Shown: positions 53,790 through 62,593, counted from the first letter of the stretch. The stretch is DNA of 64,000 nt from Luteolibacter sp. Y139 (GCF_038066715.1 NZ_JBBUKT010000001.1:992001-1056000); one strand, 5' to 3'. The notes: generated from the letters alone by a model not told the origin. Made by a program: numbers and translations.

Positions 53790-54494
53790 GTGATTGCCCA
53801 ATCCGAATATGTGCACGCCAGTGCCACCTACTCACCCTGCGCTCAACCGGTCGCGGTGGCGGTGATCGGGAAATGCTTCTCCAGCAGCCAAGGGTTGCTG
53901 AAAGGCATTTCCGACGATGCCAACTTGCGATGCACCGGCTTCTGGCGAAACGGCATCGATGCCTTCGAGAGTCTGGAGGAAAGTCCTCCCCAAGTGGTCC
54001 TGATGGATATCGATTTCCCGGAAGTCCACGGGCTGGTTGCCACTTCGCGGATCAAAGTGCGCTTCCCTTTGATCCAGATTCTCGCGGTCACATCGTCATA
54101 CGATTCGAACACGATCCTCGCCGCCATCAAGGCAGGAGCTTCCGGCTACGTTCTCAAATCTGCCACTCCTGCCGATGTCGCACGCGCGATCCAGACGGTG
54201 TGCAATGGCGGCGCAGCGGTCAGCGCGGAAGTCGCTCAAGGGCTGGTAACGGACTTCCACAATCTGCTTCGCAACCAGATGAGCCCTTCCGAGATCACCC
54301 GTCGCGAACGCCATGTGCTGCAGTGCATTTGCAGGGGTTTGAGCAACAAGGAGATCGCCGATGAACTCGATATCACGGTGTGGACCGTCGCGGTTCACCT
54401 CAAGAGCATCTACCGGAAGTTCTCCGTTCACTCGCGGACTGAAGCCGCCATGAAATACCGCGATTCTCTCAGTCAGCCAAGGTGCCTCTCGTAA
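53790..54494 (+). CDS. NarL-type response regulator lacking the acidic pair
   Basis: 234 residues from a GTG. The receiver domain keeps the phospho-acceptor Asp (VVLMDIDFPEVHGL), the T/S (ILAVTSSYD) and the Lys (SGYVLKSATP). The N-terminal DD pair that binds Mg is replaced: AVAVIGKCFSSS stands where most have VLLVDDH. The C-terminal LuxR HTH is intact (ERHVLQCICRGLSNKEIADE, VAVHLKSIYRKF). Loss of the acidic pair suggests phosphorylation-independent control. No histidine kinase is near. The following sigma gene begins on the base after the stop. Confidence 0.8.
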   Translation: MIAQSEYVHASATYSPCAQPVAVAVIGKCFSSSQGLLKGISDDANLRCTGFWRNGIDAFESLEESPPQVVLMDIDFPEVHGLVATSRIKVRFPLIQILAVTSSYDSNTILAAIKAGASGYVLKSATPADVARAIQTVCNGGAAVSAEVAQGLVTDFHNLLRNQMSPSEITRRERHVLQCICRGLSNKEIADELDITVWTVAVHLKSIYRKFSVHSRTEAAMKYRDSLSQPRCLS

Positions 54495-55196
54495 ATGGCA
54501 CGAATCCGTCAGGCCAGGAAAAGCCCTCCACCCGGGTGGTCGAGCAACGCCATTGACGGGAATAGGGAGCGACAAACGCAGGCCGGAACGCATCATTCCA
54601 AGCGCGCCTCAACTCAAGCTGGCGCACTCCCGGCAGTGGACGAAATTCGCAAGATCCTGGAAGCCACCCACCTGCCCAGCGGCCGGGTTTCATCGGAGCT
54701 GCTGCCTCTGGTCTACGATGAATTGAGGGAACTGGCAGCCAAGCGTCTGTCCGATGAAAGCGGCGAACACACGCTCCAGGCGACGGCACTGGTTCACGAA
54801 GCGTGGCTCGCGGTGGCGGGAAATGACGAACGCGTGTGGGACAACCGCCGCCACTTCCTCCGCGCGGCGTCACTGGCCATGCGTCACATCCTCGTCGACC
54901 GGGCCCGCGCGAAGGCCAGCCAGAAGCGCGGTAACTATCCCGAGACTCTCACCTTGGAAGGCTTGGACATCGAAGCCGCTTCCATCGACGACCGCGTCTT
55001 GCTCGTGGACGAAATGTTGACGCGTCTGGAAGAGGAGGATCCCGAAAGCGTCCGCATCATCACGCTGAAATTTTTCGCTGGTCTCACCAACAAGGAGATC
55101 GCCGCGATGGATGGCGTGACCGAGCGCACCGTCGAGCGCTACTGGGCATTCGCAAGGGCCAAGATCTTCCGGATGATCACGCTGAACTTGGAATAG
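54495..55196 (+). CDS. ECF sigma factor of PF07638/ECF43-like type
   Basis: 233 residues. The conserved part begins near residue 48. Region 2 contains LLPLVYDELRELAAKRLSDE and HTLQATALVHEAWLAV, the PVC-type ECF signature, and HFLRAASLAMRHILVDRARAK. Region 4 has SVRIITLKFFAGLTNKEIAA and VTERTVERYWAFARAKIF. The first 47 residues are low-complexity and the true start may be internal. A Ser/Thr kinase gene follows after nine bases. In the ECF43 group, adjacent kinases phosphorylate the sigma to activate it, which is plausible here because no anti-sigma is present. Confidence 0.88.
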   Translation: MARIRQARKSPPPGWSSNAIDGNRERQTQAGTHHSKRASTQAGALPAVDEIRKILEATHLPSGRVSSELLPLVYDELRELAAKRLSDESGEHTLQATALVHEAWLAVAGNDERVWDNRRHFLRAASLAMRHILVDRARAKASQKRGNYPETLTLEGLDIEAASIDDRVLLVDEMLTRLEEEDPESVRIITLKFFAGLTNKEIAAMDGVTERTVERYWAFARAKIFRMITLNLE

Positions 55197-55205
55197 GAGA
55201 CACCG

Positions 55206-57434
55206 ATGGCAGCACAAATTGACAGGTTGCTATTCGTTGCCGCGTCGAGCATCGCATCGCCCGCCGACCGACGTGCCTTCCTGGAGTTCTCCTGCAATGG
55301 AAACACCGCACTGCGCGAATTGATCGAAGAGCTGCTGGAGCTTGAAGGGAACTCGGAGGAGTTCTTCGAGTTCGAGCCAACGATGGATCAAACGGTTCGG
55401 CCCGATGGCGAAGAGGAGAGCGGCGTCGGCGCCCGCATCGGCCCCTACCGTCTGATCGACCGGCTCGGCGCAGGCGGTTGCGGGGTCGTATACCTCGCAG
55501 AGCAGATGGAGCCCGTGAAGCGCAAGGTGGCGCTGAAGGTGGTCCGCATCGGCATGGATACGGAAAACGTGATTGCCCGCTTCAATATGGAGCGGGAGGC
55601 GCTGGCATTGATGGACCACCCGAATATCGCCCGCGTTCTCGATGCCGGTGTCACGGGATCGGGACGGCCGTACTTCGCGATGGAGTTGGTGGATGGAGAG
55701 AAGATCACCGAGTATTGCGACCGGAAGCGCTTGGGACTGCGCCATCGCCTGGAGCTATTCGTACAAGTCTGCGAGGCGATCCAGCATGCCCACCAGAAGG
55801 GCGTCATCCACCGCGACATCAAGCCCTCTAACATCCTGGTGCGAGACCACGACGGCCGAGCCGTGCCGAAGGTGATCGATTTCGGCATCGCGAAAGCGAC
55901 CATCGCCAGCAGTGAAGCAGAGGCCACCATCACTCGCTCCGGTCAATTCATGGGCACTCCCGCTTACATGAGTCCCGAGCAGGCCGATGGTGAGGGCGAC
56001 ATCGATACACGCAGTGACATCTACAGCCTCGGAGCCGTACTCTGCGAGTTGCTGCGTGGCTTTCCTCCGTTCGAGCACGAGGAATTCAAGGACCGCGGCG
56101 TGGAACAAATTCGCTCGCTGATCCGGGATCAGGAAGTGGGAGTGCCTTCCGCGAAATTGCGAACCATGCCAAAGGAGCGATTGGCAAAGATCGCGCTCCA
56201 CAGGGCGATCGATCCCCACCGCCTCCCCGCCATCTTGGAAGGTGACCTTGACTGGATCGTGATGAAGGCAATCGAGAAGGACCGCAGCCGTCGCTATGAG
56301 ATGGCCAGCGGCTTCGCGATGGATGTGCAACGCTACCTTCAGGAGGAAGCGGTCGTCGCCCGCCCTCCAAGCCGCTGGTATCTTTTTTCAAAACTGGTAA
56401 GGCGAAACCGTGCTCTCTTCGCCGCGGGCGCGGTCGCGCTCATCGGATTGTTAGGAGGCTTGGGCGTAGCCACCTGGCTGTTCCTTCGTGAAAGTGACGC
56501 CCGGCGCGATGCCGAGAAAGCGCGCACCGCCGCGGAAGAATCGAGGGCTCAAGTCGAACTCGCACGGGCCAACGAATCCCGGCTCTACCGGCTAGCACAG
56601 TCCGCCGACATCGTCACCCAGGCTGCGGTCTTGATCCGGTACGGAGAAGTGAACGAAGCCGACCAGTTGGTGTCCGGGCTTTCCGTGGATCAGTTTCCGC
56701 CGTCCTTGGAATCGGTGAACACGCTGGTAGCCGTTGCAAACTTGAACTTGAAAAACACCCGGTGGAAGCCTGCGGCGGATCGCTTCGATGCGCTGGTTCA
56801 CGTCCTCGCCAACGTGGACATGAAGGACACCGATGCCAATTCCCGCGAGTGGTTGCCGGCAGCCACCGCACTCAAGGAATGGGGAGATCCCCGGCAATAT
56901 GCGGAACTTCGCAAGCTTGCCCTGCGCCGCTTCCGCGAATCGACCAATTCCACCGTGGCCGAGCATCTGTTCAAAATCACCCTGCTGGAGCCAACGGATG
57001 CCGAAACGCTCCAAAGCCTCGCTTCCGTCGCAGCGATCACCGAAGGAACCGTGGCCGGACCAAACAAGGAGCACGATACCCATCTGGTCGCTTGGCGGCA
57101 ATTCACGCTCGCACTCTATGCCTATCGACAGGGGCGGCTCGAAGACGCACGGAGCTGGTCAATGAAGGCTTTGGCGGTGAAAGGCAGCCAAACCCGGGAT
57201 GCGGTGTGCACCGCCATCCTCGCGTTGATCGACCTGCGGTATGGCAGGAGGACCGAAGCACTTGAGGGATTGGAGAAGGTAAGGGAAGATGTCCGGACAT
57301 GGGAGGCTGGCCCCCTCGATCTCGAAGCAAACCAACGGCTCTATTGGTCAAACTGGGCCATCGCACGGATTCTTCTCGGCGAAGCTGACGCACTGGTTTC
57401 CGCAACAGGAATGGAGAGGCTTTCCGGACAATAG
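55206..57434 (+). CDS. Membrane-spanning Ser/Thr protein kinase
   Basis: 742 residues. A kinase domain covers about residues 80-350. The glycine-rich loop is LGAGGCGVVYLAEQ, the ATP Lys is 111 (VALKVV), the catalytic loop is HRDIKPSNIL (Asp204), DFG is at 225-227 and GTPAYMSPEQADG forms the activation segment. The signature DLDWIVMKAIEKDRSRRYEM is typical of PVC kinases. A transmembrane helix (LFAAGAVALIGLLGGLGVAT) near 400-420 is followed by a coiled coil (ARRDAEKARTAAEESRAQVE) and a helical-repeat extracytoplasmic region. It probably senses an envelope signal and phosphorylates the adjacent sigma factor. Confidence 0.9.
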   Translation: MAAQIDRLLFVAASSIASPADRRAFLEFSCNGNTALRELIEELLELEGNSEEFFEFEPTMDQTVRPDGEEESGVGARIGPYRLIDRLGAGGCGVVYLAEQMEPVKRKVALKVVRIGMDTENVIARFNMEREALALMDHPNIARVLDAGVTGSGRPYFAMELVDGEKITEYCDRKRLGLRHRLELFVQVCEAIQHAHQKGVIHRDIKPSNILVRDHDGRAVPKVIDFGIAKATIASSEAEATITRSGQFMGTPAYMSPEQADGEGDIDTRSDIYSLGAVLCELLRGFPPFEHEEFKDRGVEQIRSLIRDQEVGVPSAKLRTMPKERLAKIALHRAIDPHRLPAILEGDLDWIVMKAIEKDRSRRYEMASGFAMDVQRYLQEEAVVARPPSRWYLFSKLVRRNRALFAAGAVALIGLLGGLGVATWLFLRESDARRDAEKARTAAEESRAQVELARANESRLYRLAQSADIVTQAAVLIRYGEVNEADQLVSGLSVDQFPPSLESVNTLVAVANLNLKNTRWKPAADRFDALVHVLANVDMKDTDANSREWLPAATALKEWGDPRQYAELRKLALRRFRESTNSTVAEHLFKITLLEPTDAETLQSLASVAAITEGTVAGPNKEHDTHLVAWRQFTLALYAYRQGRLEDARSWSMKALAVKGSQTRDAVCTAILALIDLRYGRRTEALEGLEKVREDVRTWEAGPLDLEANQRLYWSNWAIARILLGEADALVSATGMERLSGQ

Positions 57435-57457
57435 CCCCGTAGCGCGTCTTCTTCTCC

Positions 57458-58228
57458 TCACTCCACCCCTGCTACATTCACCGGACGGTGCGTGTATTCG
57501 GCGAAGCTGATCTTTCCATCACCATTGCGGTCCGCCTCGGCGAAGATCGCTTCAAGGATACCAGGACCGATCGGACGCAGGACGGCCGTGAACTCACCGA
57601 AGGTCAGATAGCCATTGCCGTCGAAATCGAGCGCATTGAAGGACGACCGATACTCCGCAGCTTCAAGAATACCCATGGCCTTGGGCATCACCGCCGGGGA
57701 TGTTTTCTTCAGCGAAAACTCGCTGGCCGTAATCAGCCCATTGCGATCCTTGTCGATGCGCTTGAAAGCGCGGGCATGCGATCTCACTGGCCCCGGCCAG
57801 TGGGCGGAGAATTCCTCCAAGTCGAGAGCACCATTCCCATCGCCATCCCATGCGCCGTAAGTGACGATACAACCATCGACGATGTCGGCTTGGAGATTCG
57901 CGCGCTTTTCCTTGGCCGAAACCTTCGGCCCGGCAGGCACGCCGCTCTGATAGATCACTGGATCAATGTCACCATCCTCCTCAGGGCCACTGCCACCGAA
58001 GGTGTAGATCCCGTCGGTCGACTCCGGATCTTCGGGAAGCCCGACGTCCGTGCCTTCATCATCCTCCTCATCCGCGGCACCATCATCGGACTCATCATCA
58101 GGCAAGGCAACTGGCTTGGAGGGATCAGAATCGGCCGGCTCGACGGCTTCAACCTTCCCCTCTTGGGCGGAAAGCGGAAGCAGGCTGCTGGCGAAGACTA
58201 CAGAGCACAGAGCGAGGGAGAATTTCAT
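57458..58228 (-). CDS. Secreted EF-hand protein
   Basis: 256 residues from the ATG at 58228. Signal peptide MKFSLALCSVVFASSLLPLSA is followed by an acidic segment (DDESDDGAADEEDDEGTDVG) and EF-hand loops: DGDGNGALDLEEF, DKDRNGLITASEF, DFDGNGYLTFGEF and DRNGDGKISFAEY. All four have Asp at position 1 and Glu/Asp-type ligands in place, so they should bind calcium. The 36-base element found upstream of the sigma/anti-sigma operon also lies 22 bases before this gene, so it may belong to that regulon. Confidence 0.85.
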   Translation of the reverse strand: MKFSLALCSVVFASSLLPLSAQEGKVEAVEPADSDPSKPVALPDDESDDGAADEEDDEGTDVGLPEDPESTDGIYTFGGSGPEEDGDIDPVIYQSGVPAGPKVSAKEKRANLQADIVDGCIVTYGAWDGDGNGALDLEEFSAHWPGPVRSHARAFKRIDKDRNGLITASEFSLKKTSPAVMPKAMGILEAAEYRSSFNALDFDGNGYLTFGEFTAVLRPIGPGILEAIFAEADRNGDGKISFAEYTHRPVNVAGVE

Positions 58229-58249
58229 GAGAGGAGTGAAGCGGCATCC

Positions 58250-58285
58250 TGCATGACGGGGCTCCACGGAATTCCTTGGAAATTC
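58250..58285 (-). promoter_or_regulatory. Shared 36-base upstream element, copy A
   Basis: On the minus strand it starts GAATTTCCAAGGAA and ends CCCCGTCATGCA. It matches the copy at 63230-63265 in 29 of 36 positions without gaps, with the conserved blocks AATTTCCAAGGAA and CCCGTCATGCA separated by 12 bases. It resembles a bipartite ECF-type promoter (GGAA and GTCAT), with the EF-hand start 22 bases downstream. Confidence 0.5.
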
Positions 58286-58306
58286 TTCCAACGGTAATTG
58301 TTGCCA

Positions 58307-58325
58307 TATATCGCATCACGATATA
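58307..58325 (+). promoter_or_regulatory. Probable MarR operator
   Basis: TATATCG and CGATATA with a five-base spacer form an inverted repeat 37 bases before the MarR ATG, in AT-rich DNA unlike its surroundings. Size and symmetry fit a MarR-dimer site and suggest autoregulation. Confidence 0.5.
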
Positions 58326-58362
58326 ATTGCCCGCCGTGACCCGCATTCCCGAGGCCGTCCCG

Positions 58363-58764
58363 ATGGCCGACTCCGACTACACCCGCCTCGCCGATTTCCG
58401 CTACATCCTGCGGAACTTCCTGAATTTCAGCGAAAAGTCCGCCGCGACCGAAGGCCTCACGCCTCAGCAACACCAAGCCCTCCTCGCAATCCGCGGGCGG
58501 GAGCCCGGCACGACGACCGTAGGAATCCTAGCGGAGCGGCTGTGCCTGAAGCACCACACGGCAGTCGAGCTGGCGCAGCGCTTGGAAAAAGCCGGTCTGG
58601 TGGCGAAGCGCCCGTCGGAGACTGACCGCCGGGCGATCATTCTGGAGCTTCTGCCGGAGGGCGAGGCGCGCCTGGACCGCCTTTCCCGCAGTCACCGGAC
58701 CGAGCTGCAACAGCTCGGCCCCGAATTGATCCGCCATCTTTCCGCGCTCTGCCAGATCCCATGA
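58363..58764 (+). CDS. MarR-family regulator
   Basis: 133 residues from the ATG at 58363, which has GAGG eight bases upstream; a GTG at 58336 is an alternative. Winged-helix features: GLTPQQHQALLAIRG, GILAERLCLKHHTAVELAQR, AGLVAKRPSETDRRAIILEL. MarR proteins usually repress their own operon. Its stop overlaps the ATG of the ClC gene by four bases, so it likely controls chloride transport together with the inverted repeat upstream. Confidence 0.9.
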   Translation: MADSDYTRLADFRYILRNFLNFSEKSAATEGLTPQQHQALLAIRGREPGTTTVGILAERLCLKHHTAVELAQRLEKAGLVAKRPSETDRRAIILELLPEGEARLDRLSRSHRTELQQLGPELIRHLSALCQIP

Positions 58765-60497
58765 GTGCTCGTCTTTCCATCTGGCAACGCAGCCGGATTC
58801 CCTTGCTCTCCGTGCTGCTGGGAATTGGGGTCACCCTGATCGCAGTCGGCTTGATCGCGCTGATCCGGCTGTGCACGAATCTCGCCTTCCACGGCCATGT
58901 CTCCACTGCGGAGGCGGTGCCGAATTTTTCGACGTGGGGAGCCTGGGGCATCCTGGTGCCGGTCATCGGCGGACTGATCATCGGTGTGATGGCCCGCTGG
59001 GGTAGCCCCGCGATCCGCGGCCATGGCATCCCGGAGGCAATGCAGGCAATCGGCACCGCGGCCAGCCGCATCCCGGCGCGGGTGGCGATTCTCAAGCCAC
59101 TGTCGGCAGCGATTTCCATCGGCACCGGCGGCCCCTTCGGCGCGGAGGGCCCGATCATCGCCACCGGCGGAGCGGTGGGTTCTCTGGTAGGCCAGTGGCT
59201 GCCCAGCAGCCCGGTGCAGCGCAAGATCTTGCTGGCCGCCGGAGCTGCCGCGGGGATGACCGCCATCTTCGGCACGCCGCTGGCAGCGGTGCTGCTGGCG
59301 GTGGAGTTGCTGCTCTTCGAATACCGCGGGCGGAGCTTCCTGCCGGTGGCACTCGCGGCGGGCACGGCGATGGCCCTGCGCTCCTGTTTCCATGAGCCGT
59401 TGCCAATGTTCCCGCTGGCTTTCGACCGTGCGCCGGACCTGCCGCTTTCGAGCGGTGCCTTCCTCATTGGTGGCATCTGCGGGCTGCTCGCCGTCATCGT
59501 GACCAAGGCCGTCTACGCACTGGAAGACGCCTTCGAGAAATTGCCAGTCCACTGGATGTGGTGGCCCGCCATCGGTGGGCTGGTCGTCGGCGTGATCGGC
59601 TGGATCGAGCCGCGGACCTTGGGCGTGGGCTACGATAACCTGCGCGAGCTGTTGGAAGGCAGCCTCGCGGTGAAGGCGATCCTCACCCTGGCCACGCTCA
59701 AGTTCCTGTCTTGGTGGGTGGCCCTGAGCAGCGGCACTTCCGGCGGAACGCTGGCCCCGCTCATGACCGTGGGCGGCGCGGTCGGCGCGCTGTGTGCCCA
59801 CGCCTTGCACGGCATCCCGCTCTATGCAGATTTCCCGATCGGGCTGGGCGTGCTGATTGGCATGGCGGCGACCTTCGCCGGCGCCTCACGCGCTTTCCTC
59901 GCCTCGGTCGTGTTCGCCTACGAGGCGAGTCATGCCGCCGGCTCGCTGGGCCCACTGCTTCTCGGCTGCGGTGCCGCGGTGCTGGTCTCCCGCGTGCTGA
60001 TGCGGGAAACGATCATGACCGAGAAGCTGGCTCGCCGCGGCGTGCGCGTGCCCAGCGACTACGAACCGGATTTCCTCGAATCGATCCCGGTGGGCAAGGC
60101 CATGGAAGCCGAGCCACTCAAAGTCGGTCCGGAAGAGACGGTGGCGGAAATCGCCCTGCGCCTCGCGACCCCGGGCACGCCTTGGCATGACGTGCGCCTG
60201 ATCCCGATCACGGGTCCGGACCAAGCCCTGCTCGGGCTGATCACGCGCGCGGATCTCTTCGCCGCGCTGGAGTCACCGCAGACCACCGTACTTGAAGCGG
60301 GCATCCAGCATCCCGTGACGATCCACGCCGAAGACTCACTGGCCGAAGCCGCGGATCGGATGATCCGCCACGGCATCGGCCGGATTCCCGTGGTGGACCG
60401 CTCGCCAGCGCCAAAGCTGGTCGGCCTAGTGACGCGCCGCGCTATCCTCGAAGCCAAGCGCTATCATCTCGAACTCGACCGGATGCCGCATCCGTAA
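58761..60497 (+). CDS. ClC-type chloride channel/transporter with CBS domains
   Basis: 578 residues. Selectivity motifs GHGIPEAM, GPFGAEGPI and SGGTLAPLM are present, and Glu129 is the gating glutamate. The internal proton glutamate of exchangers (Glu203 of E. coli ClC) aligns with Leu183 in LAAVLLAVELLLFEY. This hints at a channel-like mechanism. The C-terminal 150 residues hold two CBS motifs (VGKAMEAEPLKVGPEETVAE, LGLITRADLFAALE; IQHPVTIHAEDSLAEAA, RIPVVDRS) that usually bind adenine nucleotides. MarR is translationally coupled upstream. Confidence 0.92.
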   Translation: MSARLSIWQRSRIPLLSVLLGIGVTLIAVGLIALIRLCTNLAFHGHVSTAEAVPNFSTWGAWGILVPVIGGLIIGVMARWGSPAIRGHGIPEAMQAIGTAASRIPARVAILKPLSAAISIGTGGPFGAEGPIIATGGAVGSLVGQWLPSSPVQRKILLAAGAAAGMTAIFGTPLAAVLLAVELLLFEYRGRSFLPVALAAGTAMALRSCFHEPLPMFPLAFDRAPDLPLSSGAFLIGGICGLLAVIVTKAVYALEDAFEKLPVHWMWWPAIGGLVVGVIGWIEPRTLGVGYDNLRELLEGSLAVKAILTLATLKFLSWWVALSSGTSGGTLAPLMTVGGAVGALCAHALHGIPLYADFPIGLGVLIGMAATFAGASRAFLASVVFAYEASHAAGSLGPLLLGCGAAVLVSRVLMRETIMTEKLARRGVRVPSDYEPDFLESIPVGKAMEAEPLKVGPEETVAEIALRLATPGTPWHDVRLIPITGPDQALLGLITRADLFAALESPQTTVLEAGIQHPVTIHAEDSLAEAADRMIRHGIGRIPVVDRSPAPKLVGLVTRRAILEAKRYHLELDRMPHP

Positions 60498-60529
60498 AGC
60501 TCCATCACAGGACCAGAACCCCGGCCCTG

Positions 60530-62593
60530 TTAGAAGCTGATCCCGACCTCAAGCTGCAGGCGTTTGTCCGACTCGCCGCCATTGCGCCATTCGCCACTGC
60601 CGGTCAGATCGATGAACACACCACCATCGCCAGGCAGCCAGCGCAGGCCGCCTTCCAAGAGCAACGAATCCCGCTCCGGCACATCCGGATCGACGGCGAA
60701 GCCCTGGCCCACCGAGGTCTGGTAGATCGCCGAATCCGGCACGATCGGGCGATGGCGCCAGCCCGCGACAAAGTTCGGGAACATCGGCCCCGCCGAAGTA
60801 TCGAAGCGCCCCCACGCTTGCCAGCCGAGCAGTGTCGTCAGCGACTTGAAATCCCGGCCCGCCATCGCCACACCGCCCACTTCCTGATAGGCCGCGAGAC
60901 TACCGAAGGAGCCATCGAGCCCAAGCACCGGACCATGCTTCCACGCACCGGCCTCAAACTCACGGGTGAACCAAAACGACAACCGCTGCACCGTGGCATC
61001 CTGGTCGGCTTGGTGGAACGTTCCGGCCCCATGACGAAGAAGCTCCTGATCGAAGAACCCGATCTCATAGGCGAGCGCGGCATGGTAGCCGTCCTTCTTC
61101 CAATCCAGCGAACCGCCAAACGCCGCGCCCGTCACATCCACGTCGCCAAAGCCATCCACCTCGAGCTTCGAGTCGATCCCGCCGATCGAAAGCGCTGCCT
61201 GCCATTCAGGAGTGAGCTGCCAGGTCATGGCAGCACTCGCGCTCCACGATTCGGCGTCGACGCTATTGCCCGTGGACAGGCCCAGATCGAGCAGTCGGAA
61301 ATCCGCGGAAATCGTGTGGTTCCCCTGCCCCTCCCTGATCTCCGGGCGGCCCGAGGTCGCTCCACCGAGCAGGCTGGGAAGAATGTATGGCTGGAGATTG
61401 GCGAGCGACACGCTGCCGAACTCCGGCTGGATAACCGGCTGGCTACCGCCGGGCGAAACCTCGGAATCCCCACTGCCGATGATGCGCCGGCCATCGTCAT
61501 TCATCGCCAGCATCATTTCACCCGGGCCGCCGTCGTTCATGAAGGGAGCGGACAAGCCCTCATCGGACGTCGCGATCTCCGCCATCGACGACTCGATTCC
61601 GACATTGGTGGCAACTTCAGGCAGCTCGGCCAAGCGGCTGCTCACGGGAACTTCCACCGGTGCCGCCGCGACCGGTGGCAACACCGGGCCCGCAAACGCA
61701 TACGCCGGCTCGTCCGCCATCGCAGGGATTTCCCACGGCAGAAGATCAGGACGCTTGGAGACCGGCACCAGCACAGGTGCCACATGCGCAGGAATCGGCG
61801 TGGGAGTTGGAATGACTTCAGCAACCATCGGCTGCGGTTCTTCCACCGGCTGCGGATCTACCTTTTCAACCGGCGTCATCGGAGCCGGAGCCTGCTCGAT
61901 CCGGGGAGCAATCGTATGATTCTGCTTGGCCACGCTCGAAGCCCGCTCCTGAGACTTCGGCAGCAGCGTCAGCGTCAAAAGCAAGGCGACCATCGCCGCA
62001 GCAGCGACCCACGCGATGCGGCGCGGCGCACCGAAGACCACATGGCGAATCCGCGTGCGATCCCACCAGCCCGGCCGGGCCGAGGCGGGCAGCGTCTCCG
62101 TCATCCGGTTGCAGAAACGGCGATAGGAAAGAGCCTCCTCGCGCAGCGAGGTATTCACCTCCATTCGGCGCTCCAGCTGTTCGCGCTGGGCCGATGGCAT
62201 CTCGCCCAGCGCCCATGCCGTCAAATTGTCACCCGCCGCCGCCCCGGTCATCTGGCGGATCAGCTCGCGCCGCTCCTCGTCCTCGAAGGCGATCTCACCG
62301 GGATCGAGCGCCTCGGCAAGCAGCGCCGTGAATTCCTCAAGCTCCGCCGCTTCGGTGACGACCGGATTGGAATCCACAGCAGCAAACGCGGCCAGCAGCT
62401 TGCTCCGCTGCGCCGACGAGAGCTCGATCTCGCCGGGATCCAGCGCCTCGCAAAGCATCCGCTCAAATTCATCTTCCGGCGCGTCCATCGCGGACACGCC
62501 TTCGTCAGCCGGCCGCGACGGCGATAGCTCGCCTCCACCAGGGCCAAATGCCTCGGCAAGCAGCTTTTCGAATTCGTCGTCGGGCGTCCTCAT
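60530..62593 (-). CDS. Anti-sigma region fused to transmembrane helix and outer-membrane-like beta-barrel
   Basis: 687 residues from the ATG at 62593, whose ATG overlaps the sigma stop (ATGA). Residues 5-110 hold three copies of a D-E-F-E-x-L-L-x-E-A repeat (DEFEKLLAEAFGPGG, DEFERMLCEALDPGEIELSS, LEEFTALLAEALDPGEIAF). Residues 124-170 match the anti-sigma pattern LTAWALGEMPSAQREQLERR. Residues 193-212 form one helix (IAWVAAAAMVALLLTLTLLP). A Pro-rich linker (about 230-320) and a flexible part follow. From about residue 400 to the end there are amphipathic strands closing with LQLEVGISF, a terminal Phe as in autotransporter barrels. Together it looks like a one-chain link between the outer membrane and the sigma factor. 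Confidence 0.8.
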   Translation of the reverse strand: MRTPDDEFEKLLAEAFGPGGGELSPSRPADEGVSAMDAPEDEFERMLCEALDPGEIELSSAQRSKLLAAFAAVDSNPVVTEAAELEEFTALLAEALDPGEIAFEDEERRELIRQMTGAAAGDNLTAWALGEMPSAQREQLERRMEVNTSLREEALSYRRFCNRMTETLPASARPGWWDRTRIRHVVFGAPRRIAWVAAAAMVALLLTLTLLPKSQERASSVAKQNHTIAPRIEQAPAPMTPVEKVDPQPVEEPQPMVAEVIPTPTPIPAHVAPVLVPVSKRPDLLPWEIPAMADEPAYAFAGPVLPPVAAAPVEVPVSSRLAELPEVATNVGIESSMAEIATSDEGLSAPFMNDGGPGEMMLAMNDDGRRIIGSGDSEVSPGGSQPVIQPEFGSVSLANLQPYILPSLLGGATSGRPEIREGQGNHTISADFRLLDLGLSTGNSVDAESWSASAAMTWQLTPEWQAALSIGGIDSKLEVDGFGDVDVTGAAFGGSLDWKKDGYHAALAYEIGFFDQELLRHGAGTFHQADQDATVQRLSFWFTREFEAGAWKHGPVLGLDGSFGSLAAYQEVGGVAMAGRDFKSLTTLLGWQAWGRFDTSAGPMFPNFVAGWRHRPIVPDSAIYQTSVGQGFAVDPDVPERDSLLLEGGLRWLPGDGGVFIDLTGSGEWRNGGESDKRLQLEVGISF

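Noticed and set aside
53469..53835. Several 60-90 codon frames in the divergent region near 53.6 kb
   Set aside because: No start context, no motif, frames overlap on both strands.
60752..62527. 591-codon open frame on the plus strand across the anti-sigma/barrel gene
   Set aside because: Arg/His-rich translation with no motif; antisense to a gene coupled with the sigma.
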